Assembly: GCA_009103225.1 (NCBI GenBank)
Contig: RHPI01002272.1
Location: 1-62,826, forward strand
Direction: 5' to 3'
Origin: Chlorokybus atmophyticus
Taxonomy: Eukaryota > Streptophyta > Chlorokybophyceae > Chlorokybales > Chlorokybaceae
DNA: 62,826 nucleotides
Under the pieces are notes generated by a model, which saw nothing but the letters and a program-made list of their open reading frames with translations, did no database searches and was not told where the DNA came from. The number at the start of each line of letters is the position of its first letter. The first letter of the stretch is position 1. The position numbers and the translations under genes are program-made. This document shows, piece after piece, positions 11,451-22,000 of the stretch.

Positions 11451-11471
11451 AGGTTGACGTCTGGTACTTAC

Positions 11472-11764
11472 GAAGGAACAAACCGCAGTAGTTGTTGCTA
11501 TACTCCCAGCCTTTCACCCATTGCCTCCTCCTCATGCGCCGCCACCGCGGCCGCCGCCGCCACCACCAAACCTCGCTGCCGGTGATGAAAGAGTGATTGG
11601 ATAGCGCTAACCGTCAGCTTGTCCTTGTGGGCGGGGGCGGCGGCAGCATTGTCGTCTTCGCTGAGGATGAAGTAGGCGTCATCATCGTCTGACGGGTGTC
11701 CTGCCTCCAGCTCGAACATACCAACCCACGGGTTGGCTCCCACTCCGACGCCTCTCCTTTGCAA
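11472..11764 (-). CDS. Candidate exon, low-complexity acidic/alanine-rich protein
   Basis: The minus-strand frame contains VGMFELEAGHPSDDDDAYF, then ILSEDD, Ala-rich runs and KLTVSAIQSLFHHRQRG. The 61.3-61.6 kb copy conserves VGMSELEA and LSIASILHHR in the same order. An alternative frame (LDACKCGIESM, EWEPT, LVC.SW) is also conserved between copies, so the true reading frame is undecided. A GTAAGT donor follows at 11471. No family recognised. Confidence 0.3.
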
Positions 11765-12959
11765 CTCATGCTCTCAATCCCACACTTGCAAGCATCCAGA
11801 GAATGCGTAATCGCGTACAAGTTTATGGGAGACAAGCGAATAGGAGTATGTGCATTGGTCATCAAGAGCAAGAGTACATGTCTGTGACTTTGTGGTCGAA
11901 GAGCATGTGAACATGTATGTGCGAGACTGCATGTGTGGATGAGCGGTAGCGCTCGAGTTTTTGCTTCAGTGGCTGTGCCTGTGTTTGACTGTAGGGTTCA
12001 GCTTTTGTCATCACGTGCAGAATGTGTGAGTGTCGTGCTGTTGTCCTTCCGCTGCCTAACCATATACGCATGCAGTTGATAGCACCCTTGAAAGTACCAT
12101 GCTTAGTGTTGTAGTTGCTTTGGGAGTGTAGCCTGTCTGAGCAATGTACCCAAGTTGCTTGCTAGCATGGATGCAGCATGCGTAGGAAGCCACCCAACCA
12201 TCATTTTATGACAGGGTAGCGCGGAAAGCAACAGTGGTATCCGACGCAATGATACATAACTTACAGCATCCAGCATTGACTGAAACAGCGTTCTCGGCGC
12301 TGTCTCGTCCGCTCGACACATATTGTATTTATTTCTTTCTTTGCTGGCCACACTGCCTACACCAAGCGGACTGGCTAGTGCGCATAGCCTCGCCTAGCCG
12401 CAACTGTAGTCAGCCATTAATGCATGGCTGTCGCCTTACCCAACTAGGGCAAGTTGTGCGGCAAATTGTTGGTTGCCTATGACAGCATGTGGGGGCGATG
12501 TGGTTGCACACGCACGATCACATGGGTAGAGACTTGCCATCATGTATAGTACACAACTGTAGAGTACAAGTGAAGAGTACAAGTAATGCTAGACAACGGT
12601 ACACACATCATATCCGTAACAATCTGTGTGCCTTCTGGGACATGGGACATCCTGGTCCACTCTGTTTGGGGTGTAAGCGAGTCAACCGAAGTCGTACATT
12701 TGATACACTAACAGCCGGCGCCCTACCCGTGCAATCAAGTCTCTGTCAGCAAGGCAGGCTCCGGAAGAAGAGGCCTCTTGACAAATGTGCGCTGACCAAT
12801 GCCTGCAGAGCAACGGTCGAACAACACCTCGTCCAACAGGAACTCTATCCCCGCCAACACTGTGGGCGCAGTACTCCACGAACCACTTGCGGATGTTGGT
12901 ATACGCCATCCGGAAGGTACATCTGCGCAAGGTGCCATGCTTACCACCAGGTAGATCCC

Positions 12960-13300
12960 ATCGGTTAATAAGAGGTGTTAGGTAGTTGCATTAAGGTGTT
13001 TCGACGAGCGGAACTATTCGACCAACTTGTTGTAGTTTCGTATCATAGCCAGCCCGGGCATGTCAGTCAATCCTTGTGCAATTTTCGGATATAATGTCCC
13101 AAGCACGATCAGCATGCAATGCTTCATTGCAAACGACGTCACCCTGGCATAACTCATTATACCCTCTTCGCCTAGTTCGCTTTGATATCAGCAAAGAAAA
13201 TGACAACAGGCACATATTTGCCGTACTAACAGGTGCCGTGCAACAGCACAGCTCTTACAGCCTACGATCATTTACATTGTAAATGGTAACAGTTAGGCAT
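12960..13300. other. No gene seen
   Basis: Unique-looking sequence beyond the duplicated block, with no conserved frame or repeat recognised. Confidence 0.4.
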
Positions 13301-13311
13301 GGTAGGCGCTG

Positions 13312-13515
13312 GGCAGGCGCCTATCGCTCCTGTCTGTCTCAAAGGGCGTTCACCTCGTCGTGCCCTGCCTTTGAAGGGCCAGTGCTGGGTTGTTAAAATC
13401 TGTCGCTTTGTCGGGGCCATCGAGCTCAAGCTTTGCTGTGGAACTCGCCAGCATCCGACGATGCAGGGCTGTGGCCTTGCCGTAGTCGTAATCCTCATCA
13501 ATACCTGCTACTTGC
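13312..13515 (-). pseudogene. Kinesin-light-chain-type TPR fragment
   Basis: The minus-strand frame reads YDYGKATALHRRMLASS, then LDGPDKATDFNNPALALQRQG. This fits the TPR signature of ALxxxxRxLAxxEKxLGPDHPxTAxxLNNLAxLLxxQG. The next helices are out of frame after a TGA. Repeats of this type commonly follow NB-ARC domains or act as protein-interaction scaffolds. With only about 1.5 repeats left it is a relic. Confidence 0.5.
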
Positions 13516-13899
13516 ATATCTCAAAGCGTAGCCAACATGATGAGCCTTGGCAATGCTGCAAGATGCATTCGCATCTCTGCAGATTGCTCTGCTCCTTGCA
13601 GCGTGGGAAGGCTGCACAGCCCTCGACCACCCATTGGTGATCAAGAGATGCGACTGCCACTGTAGTCAGAGCACAAAGCCTTGCCACCGGTGGTGTACCC
13701 AGCGATTGGGTCGCCCGACAAATAGCCGTCACAGTCAAAATACCAGCAGCAGATGCTCTGCACCATAACCATCGCCTGCAGTGTCAGCAACACGTGCGTA
13801 GGTCGATGTCTATAATGGGTGTGCGTGCGTTGAGTGCTGTTGGTAAAACTGGCTGTGCATGCATGTACATTTGTCAGCATGCATACTCGTACATGTAGG

Positions 13900-14200
13900 T
13901 TGACCTACCAAAGTGGCTGCATGCGTGAGCGCGTGTCAGCTTTGTTGGAGAAGGTATGCGCGTGCGCGTATGCATATTGGTTCATGTGCCAGGCATAATA
14001 AACAGGTTTCCCGTCAGTCTGTAAGACGTGTTGATGTAAGCATACGTGTGTACACTGTACACACATGATGTGTAATCGTGCACCATATATGTGCCCTAAT
14101 CCAAGCATAGGTGCAAAATGAGCATGTGTGTGCGGCCGCTCTTACCTCAGTAAGGTGAGGGTTACCATACCCTGCAGCGCCGATTGCCTCACCCGCCTAC
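13900..14200. other. No gene seen; TGCATG/ACATGT-rich
   Basis: Rich in GCATGC, ACATGT and CGTGCGCG words with no protein-like frame. It lies between the TPR and LRR relics. Confidence 0.4.
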
Positions 14201-14339
14201 ATACTTAGCGCACATACCAGCGAGCACATACAGGTTCTGGCAAGGCAGCCCAATTGCTATACTTACTGCCGTCCTGCTCCTGCAGCGCTGCTTCCGTCCT
14301 CTTTATCTTGAAGTCTGTGTCAGTTAGCAGCAGCACCAG

Positions 14340-14568
14340 CAAGAGGCGGCAATGGAAGCCACAACAGCAGGAGCCAACATACTGACAGATTTCGGCAGCG
14401 CCGTGAAGTGGAAGCACTGCCAAAGGTTCAACTCTTGCAGAGCAGCGAGGTTGCTGAAGGTCTCCAGCGGCAACGTCAAGTTGTCGCATAAGGCTAGGTC
14501 TACCCATTTGAGAACAGTGAGGCTGCCGAAGGACTCCGGCAGCGACGCCAAGCTATTGCAAGCACATG
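14340..14568 (-). pseudogene. Leucine-rich-repeat fragment of an NLR-type gene
   Basis: The minus-strand frame has LASLPESFGSLTVLKWVDL, LPLETFSNLAALQELNL and FTALPKSVSML, which are plant-type LRR units (LPxxFxxLxxLxxLxL). A splice-acceptor-like TTGCAATAG precedes the first unit, and further upstream on this strand is the ACCA/TGGT palindrome array. No NB-ARC is nearby, so this is a fragment or an isolated exon. Confidence 0.65.
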
Positions 14569-14589
14569 GAAAAGTCAGCGCAAACCGCA

Positions 14590-15215
14590 GTGGTCACAAC
14601 CGTTGTGACCATCAGATCACGGGTTGGGACTAGACTCACGACCACGAGCCTACAGTATGGTGGCGACGTCCGACGACCATTAATGGTGCAATGTTACCAC
14701 CTTGTTGCTGGTTCGCGGACCATACTGGTGTGATTATAACCAAGATTCACCGCCAGTATGGTGCCGAATAATCCGCACCAGTCATGGCGGTGAGGTTACA
14801 CCAGATGTGGTGCATACGGTCAAGACCACCATAGTTGTGACCTTCATGCCATGCATGGTGTGTTACCACCTCGTTGCTGGTCCGCGGACCACACTGGTAT
14901 GGCTGTAACCGGTATTCATGCTGGCCACTGCGGCATGACAATTACACCATTAATGGTTATGACGATTGACACCAGTGTGACATGACATTTATACCAGTCG
15001 TGGTCATGACGGTCGGCACCATGGCGGCCTAACCGTGACGCCATGTATGGTGGAAACAGTCATCACCACTATGGCATGACCGCCATAACCAGTGTTGGTC
15101 ATGACATTCATGACCACCATGGTCCAATGATCACCACAAGCATGGTGCACACTTTCACAACGAGTATGGCACAATTGTTATGCCAGTGTTGGGAAGATGC
15201 ATCACCACAAGAAAC
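14590..15215. repeat. Array of ACCA-N-TGGT palindromes
   Basis: At least 15 short imperfect palindromes of the form (C)ACCA-2..5-TGGT(G), for example ACCATTAATGGT, GACCACCATGGTCC and ACCAGTGTTGGT, recur every 25-40 bp, often joined by GTCATGAC. The block begins with GGAAAAGTCAGCGCAAA, the same leader as the second array at 38.87-39.24 kb. Both lie next to LRR fragments on the minus strand. Confidence 0.8.
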
Positions 15216-15410
15216 CATTATTGGTTGTGGCAGTTATACGATGCCTGATTTCATCGCCATGCGAACTGCAAAAAGCATGCATAAGAAATGTACAACAACG
15301 CCAGTTGGCAACTCGCAATGCACCTGGAGTGAAACTTGCAGAAGGCCAAGCAAAGGTTTATTAGTGCAAGTACATTATGTATGTACAATTTGCTAGCCAA
15401 AACATGCTGC

Positions 15411-17751
15411 TTATAACCCTACTAGAGCGTCAGCTTGCGGCAACACGCACGAAGCAGCCCTGCGTGCTGCCTTGCCAGGCATCAGATACTCAGCACGCCA
15501 TTGCACTCCTGGCTTCTTCTTCGTTAACCACCACACAACCTCGTGGTCTCCCTCCCACTCGACCCAGCGCTTGTCAAATGCAACCCTCAGCAACTTGTCG
15601 ATTCGCTCACGGGTGGTAAACAGCAGCTTGGGGTCCTTAACAGCAGCTCCGTACGTAACACGATGCGCAAGACCTCGTGCACAATGGAGTCTGAGGGGTT
15701 TTCCTTCACATCGCAGCAGACAGCAGCGGCGCGGAGCCGCGCTTCATAGGTTCCAGACAAGCTGGGGTCTGCATTTTGCAACCCCACGACAGTGTGAGAC
15801 AGCAGCAGCTACGGCGATGACAACTATAACATATTGACTATGATTCACCTCTGTATCACCTTCGAGCGAAGGGACCTCACGCGGGGTGGCACAGGCGTGA
15901 TCTTTAAAGCACCATTAAAAACAGTCAGCGATGCCGCAGTTTACATCATTGCTTTCACTGCAATTAGGGCAGGGGCATACAGCATCCTGTGTGCACAAAA
16001 ATGATGGTCATGCGATTTCTCGACCCACCTGTTACACACATACACAAGCGCATACATATGAGTGAAACAGGCTGCAATTTAGTGCTGTGTACATGGAATT
16101 GAAATGTATCTCTTACCCGCTCGCTTAGACGATGCGCAGACTCTCCGTGCCAGCCGTCCTTCTTGGATGCTGGTATGCAAATGCGGGCATCCATCGCGCT
16201 CCGACACTCGCACGGCGCACACCACGTAACCTGGATGGCGTATGAGCGGCAGGATGCTCCTGGAGTTATGCTTTTTACAATCCCCGTTGCCATTGCAAAT
16301 GTAGTGAACGCTGGCTCCCTAGCACAAGCAGCTAGTGAATCAGAACATGCACTTGTCCATGCATATAAATTTGCAGCATTTGGCATGCTACAACAACGAT
16401 GCGCCGCAACATACAATGTACCTTGCTGCAGATGCCTCTTGCAGCTGCACATCCGATGGCGGTGCAGTAACATGCTGTGCATCCAGCCATATGCCAAGCA
16501 GCACAATGTTCAAACCCTTCTGGTGGTTATACGGCTGAAGCACCCCGAGGTCTGACCAGCAGATGTGGAGTTTGCACACGACCTACCGATGCGAACTCGC
16601 TTGTCCCGCGCCGCTTGTTTGCGCTCTTCCACTGTGGGGCCGTTGCGGTTGCCGCGCTTGCAGCTGTTGATGACCTTCTCAATGAACTGCCTATGTATTC
16701 ACACCCATGCGCATAAGTATGCACCTCACCATGTGCAGCAGCTGCAGAATGTACAGACAATGCAGCAATGCATGAGACAACATGTGCACTCACCCTCATC
16801 CCATGCAAGTTTGTAGTCCCCCCAAACCAGGGGCTTGTGTTCGTTGAAGACTTCTCTGATGCACTCTCGTCGCTTGTCGATGTAGGCTGAGCTACTCTCG
16901 AAGTTGGCATTCCTTGCAGAGCCGTCGGGGAAGTGCTTCTTAATGACTTGAAGCAGGATCCGCCAGTTGTCCTGCATGACCATGGACTGACCTTTTTAGT
17001 TCTGTGCCAAAAACTGCATGCCTGCGCAAACAACATAATCAGACCAAGTAAGACTGAGTGCGATTTCGAACGGAAAACTCTTAGCAGAAGACATACGGTG
17101 TCTATACCTGCATGCAGTCCGCACTATCATGTACCACGTTGCAATAAACCAAGAGCAGACACGAGCATGAGACTTATGAACGGCCTACAGCAAGTGCAAG
17201 GCACTTAGCAGCCACACTGCCTGGCGTTCCGCAAGCACAAGTTCCACATTTGAAACTGCGACATTGCAACAATGAATGCAACGTGTGTGTGACAGTAGCT
17301 GGGATCAAGGCAAGTGCTTATTCCAACAGCAGCGGCATGAAATCTCAGCGCAGGTGGATTCAATGTAGGCCATAACCGAGAGCAAGTGGATACTGCCTGT
17401 TGGGATGCCTGCGCTAGGGTCGCCTTTCACGCGGAAGCACCTTTGGGCGGTGGGGTCTGTCGGACTGCTTTGTGGTGTCGGGAAGCCAGGCTCCACAAGG
17501 TTGATGATGTCAGACTCGGTGCCGCTTGTGAGTGTCTGCAATGGCGGAGCGGCAGTTTCTATGTCATGCAAAAGCTTGGAGATGACTCTCACTGGCAGAC
17601 TCATGGCGCGGAACAACTCGCAGTTGCACGCTAAATACGCTGCACCATCCACCATGCTAGTTTTAAACAGCTTTGCAAAGTCGCCGCAGGCAATGATGAT
17701 GGTGGTGTGCTCAACTATACCCTCCACTGTCAGGCTGCCTACACCCGCCAT
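15411..17751 (-). CDS. Paralogue of the SAM-gene family, unknown function
   Basis: Minus-strand exons, approximate: 17751-17340 (starts MAGVGSLTVEGIVEHTTII), 16983-16795 (NWRILLQVIKKHFPDG, YIDKRRECIREVFNEH), about 16690-16590 (QFIEKVINSCKRG, TVEERKQAARDKRVRIGR) and 15790-15411 (SLSGTYEARLRAAAV, SIVHEVLRIVL, then DKLLRVAFDKRWVEWEGD in a shifted frame). The order FPD block, basic block, AFDKRW block matches the SAM gene at 290-2694, but no SAM domain is visible. The 16795 boundary has a GTGAGT donor. The shift near 15640 may be an unseen intron or decay. The start is the first ATG in frame. The gene is divergent from the next one. Confidence 0.55.
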
Positions 17752-18037
17752 GGTAGCTGCGCCGCCGCCGCCGCCGCCGAGAGCTGCTTCACTAACTTGC
17801 GCTGTGCCGCAAAATGGAGCGGTTGGGGAATTTACAGGCAATCGTTTGGATTTTCGTGCAATGCGCGTTGACCTCACCAGGTTGACCAATCTAGAGTCTC
17901 CAAACGGACTCGGTAGCGCACTAGCGCACTAGCGCACGTGACGTTGTGCGGTCGGTAAACAGTAGGCGGCGGCTAATCTGGCCGCGGGCGTAGGCGGTGG
18001 CGGCGGGTGGTAGAGTGTGTGCGCTAGAGTGGCTAGC
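17752..18037. promoter_or_regulatory. Divergent intergenic region
   Basis: A 286-bp space lies between the inferred ATG of the minus gene and the ATG at 18038 of the plus frame. It contains GCGCACTAGCGCACTAGCGC, which is a direct repeat with a palindromic look, and a GGC-rich stretch. A shared promoter is inferred from layout only. Confidence 0.35.
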
Positions 18038-18388
18038 ATGTTCACCAGTATATCCAAGGTTACAAAACATCAACTTTGCGACAGAGCATTCAAGCGCAAG
18101 AGGCAAGAGGATGCGCATCTGTTAGGCCATGCAGAGCAGCAGGAAACTACGCAGAGCGGCATGTCGCAGTCCCAAGTCTTGGATGGGTTTGAGCCGCATT
18201 CTGCCGCGACAGACAGTACGCATGCTGAAAGCATGCACCATGCTGGCTCATGCACGAGACGGGCTCGCCTGCTGGCTCAAGTCGTGCATTGGTGTATGCT
18301 CTCTGCTGGTGTAGCAAATGCAAAGGGCTCAAGCAGGTATGATGCATGCTTGCAGCATTGGTCTACAGCGCTGAGAATACACGCCTAG
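18038..18388 (+). CDS. Hypothetical basic N-terminal exon
   Basis: ATG at 18038. The frame reads MFTSISKVTKHQLCDRAFKR, then KRQEDAHLLGH and Ser/Gln-rich sequence, to a stop at 18388. It could be a short protein or the first exon of the CACTA gene that starts downstream. No domain recognised. Confidence 0.3.
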   Translation: MFTSISKVTKHQLCDRAFKRKRQEDAHLLGHAEQQETTQSGMSQSQVLDGFEPHSAATDSTHAESMHHAGSCTRRARLLAQVVHWCMLSAGVANAKGSSRYDACLQHWSTALRIHA

Positions 18389-18399
18389 TGCATGCCGCA

Positions 18400-19005
18400 C
18401 GTTACTCACATGGTGTTGCGTGTTAGCCTATTAATACGTTGAAGATTGGACGGCACCTTCGGCGCGACCAGTTGGCGCAGGAGATGGTGCATGGCCAGAA
18501 AGCGGCTTCACCACTGCAGCAAACAAATGAGCATGTGCGAAACATCCTACAGGAGCATCTGAAACAAACCAATTAGGAGCACGAGTCCTCAAGGAGTATG
18601 TTGACAATGTTGACATACACATGTGCAAGTGACACGCCAACAATATCAACATAAGAGCATGACTGCTACTGCCATTAATGCCATACAAGTCTAGGGGTTT
18701 TATACCCCGCCAGTTTCTACACACGTCTACATTTGCAAGCACCGCGTGCACGATACTCAGCCTTTCAACGCGCTCTAAGTTGCGCTGTTTAGCTCACGAC
18801 TAGAGCTTTTCAACGAGCTAAACCACGTCTGCTAAGCTTACGTATCCACAAAGCTACACGGTTTCTCCCAACGCTCTACTCAGCATCTAGTCCGGAGTCC
18901 GTCCTGGCTCGACCGTCTTGCTAAGTCCGGAGTCCACGTGCTCGGCCCATACCTTCGACTCTGGACTCCTGTGTGGAGGGCAAGCTGACCGGATACAAGC
19001 ATCAC
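18400..19005. other. No gene seen; possible 5' flank of the CACTA element
   Basis: It has two copies of TCCGGAGTCC (about 18892 and 18927) and CAACGAGCTAAACC-type words. I looked for a CACTA terminal inverted repeat and did not find a convincing one. Confidence 0.35.
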
Positions 19006-19009
19006 CCAT

Positions 19010-22000
19010 GTGATACCTTCAACAGACAAGACGCTGGAGTTTATCCGCATCGCGGATGAACGCGCGCTATCTGCTGCATTTATTGACGACGTGTTGAGGT
19101 GGGCCTTTGGCGGCCCGCAAAGCCTTGCTGCAATTGCATCCAGAAATCAATGGCGGGATGACGAGCATGCTGCAAGCAAGGTACCACACAGCCGGTTTCA
19201 TGCTTTGGCTGCATTAGGTGCGAGTAGCGGCTGTTGCCAGCGAAGTGCCGGATGGGGCTGTGTACGTTCACTGTTGAGCTTTGCCATGGCAATTCATGTG
19301 ACAACGCTGTTTCTTTTGCGTGCTGACGTCAGTGTATTGGCTACATAACATGTTGAAGCAGATGGGCATGCCCGTGCCGCTGAAGTATCATGCTTGCGTG
19401 AAAGATGGGCACTGGCATCTCTTTGATCCGGTGCCATTGGAGCTTGAGCCCGCTGATGATGGCACCAACACCCCAAATGGCAGCGTAGGGAGGCGGAGAT
19501 GCAGCTGCTAATGAAGGAGAAGTGTCCTACCTGCAGCGCTGAGCGTGGCAGCATTGTAACCTTTACTACCAGTCTTTAAAGGCTCGCCTGCAGCTGATGT
19601 TGAAGTCGCCCTCTGTGTGCGAGCAGCTGCTGGAGTCCTGGCGCAAACAGGGCAACTAATATCGCAAGTCAGCAAGCCATGCACCGGGAGCACAGAGGGA
19701 AGTGTGGGACGGCAAGAAGTGGAGGCGGTTTTCATGGTTCTGGGACCCTAGCCAGCCTATCGTGTTGCCCGTGTTCTGCACCTATTGCAAGCATATGCAC
19801 ATACCGGAACATGACATCCCAGCCGAAGGCCAGATGTTCCTGGCGGAGTGGGTGTTCAATTGTGTGAACAGTCTGTGCCCAAAACCCAATAACTGGCAGC
19901 TGCGCCAGTGTACATGGAAGTCCGCAAACTTGGCGCTTATTGGTCATTGGGACGGCTTTTCTACTGCCACCACATCGAAGCGCAGCACGTTGGCTGTGAG
20001 CCTCCAAGTCCCGAATGGTGGTGAGTGTAGTGGCTGCATGCAATGCTGCATCTAGCCCACCTTTGGTATTCATTTCTTGTCTCCGCGCAAGCAAGAAGGT
20101 GAATTGAAAGAACAACTCGTTGCTACCTGTTATGTTCATACCCAAGGACTCTGTCCCCAACGTCCCAGACAACTTCGATGCCTTCTTGGAGCCACTGGTG
20201 TTGGAGCTACAGAAACTGTACGCCAATGGCATGCAGGTTGAGTATGCTCTGTCCAACGCGCACGTGCCAACAACACTGCCTGCCCGGGCAGCGGGTGAAG
20301 TGTGCATGGTGCGGGCCATGCTCTTTCTCTGGACAGGCGACCATCCAGCTCAATGCGATATGGGCAAGTTTACTGGTGCCGGTGCGAGATGCCCTTACAG
20401 GCGGTGCCATGTGGTGGGCAACGAGGAAAAACGCAAAGCTCATCATAAGAATTGCGTGGAGCAGCCAGATCACACGTTTACGATTGACTTGGTGGCTTAC
20501 GACACCAAGCGTTATGTGTATTCACTCAATCGTGAGGTGAACCGTCACCCCCCGCCTGCACGGAATGCAGCGGAGACACATGAGGTTGCGCTCCGCCATG
20601 AACCCGACGCTGCGGGCATCGCGCCTGAATAGGCGGTGCGCAAGGAACTTGGATTCAACACTGGCGTCAAGGGATACAGTCCCCTGTGGCGCTTGTATGA
20701 CTTGTACGAGTTCGACCCAGTTCTCGACCTGGTGTTCGACACTATGCATGTCTTGGCTGAGAACATGGCCAAGTCGCTGTGCAAGCGCTTGATTGGCTCG
20801 GGGGGTGAGGCAACAGGTGGATCAAATGCATTGGCTCCAGCGGATAGGAAGAGGGTCCATGACCGTATCGAGGCGTTTCAGAAGTCACTTACCACACAGC
20901 TAAAGGCTGGTCGTTTTCCTCACGGAATTACATCCAGGCAAGTCTTGTGAGGTGTTGTTGGTAAAGGGGTTGGTGGTTGAAATACGATAATCATCTGCGC
21001 AAATTGCCAGATGAGCGCATTTGCAGCACACATCTGTTGACGGTGGCAGTTTGTAACCAGTTATGCTTCAACCTTGCAGGCTTGGCTAGTGGAAGGCTTA
21101 GGAACATCAGAAGTTCGTGCAGCTGATCATCCTGTACATTACAGACTTGCTTAAAACTGTGGAGCAAGGTCTATGCATGACTGTGCATGAGATATTCCGC
21201 ATGTTCTATAACGTTACACGGGTTGATGGATGGACCAGAGGCCACATGGACTACGTCAATGCCTTGTTGCGGCACTGGCGAGTCATGTCTTAAGAGTACT
21301 TGGGGACGAACAGCAAGGCGCTGGAGCACGCTGCAGGGGCTGGGCACTTGCTTGAGGACCTCGTTAATCATGGCACGCATGAGATCTACTGGTGCTATGT
21401 ATACGAACGAAAAGTACACGAGCACCTGGAGTTGCACATCAACAAGAAGGAGTACGAGTTCACGTATATACACAATGCGCGGGAGTGGTTTGTGTGCACG
21501 GTGGAGCAGATCAAGCTCGACAACATTACTGGTCTTTGCGACAGCGAGCGAGCATTAGCGCACATCATGACGCACTACAGGCCTTCTATCCTGGAGAAGG
21601 TGACTGAAGTGCAGCCCCTCAATCGCAAGGGTTGGTACCAAGCGCGCAGCATGGAAGCGGCTCGTGCTCTGTGGCGTGTCATTGAGTTGCATCCGCATTC
21701 CTCTATCGCTGAAGAGGCATTGGATTGCGTCCTCATTGGTGATAGTTCAGTGAAACTGCTGTCCGACAGGGACTTCAGTGGAGTAGATGGCGTGCTGCAG
21801 TCCATGAACTGTACAAAGCTAGAGACAGCATTGCAGGTGGCGACTCACTTCAGGGCCATCAGCATACGAGGCGTTATATACAGGCTGTCATTTTGTGCTG
21901 ATGCTGCGATTTGCCATGTTAGACACCGTGTACTGAATTGTGCTCGGGGGTGGCAAGTCGCAGTTTAAGCAATGGTATGCATGCGTTTTGCCTGGTTACA

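Larger units (their letters stand above)
10500..12950. repeat. Segmental duplication, first arm
   Basis: Interrupted but collinear matches link this arm with 60350-62826 in the same orientation. Examples are TGTCACCAACGTTGCC with TGTCACCAGCATTGCC, ATGGATGCAGCATGCGTAG, CCTTGAAAGTACCATGCTTA, and GTATACGCCATC near the end. Divergence and indels are considerable, so the event is old. Candidate minus-strand exons, a GA tract and donors lie inside both arms. The second arm runs off the window. Confidence 0.8.

Noticed and set aside
14590-15215. CRISPR-like array
   Set aside because: Units are imperfect palindromes with irregular spacing and no constant repeat; the context is eukaryotic.
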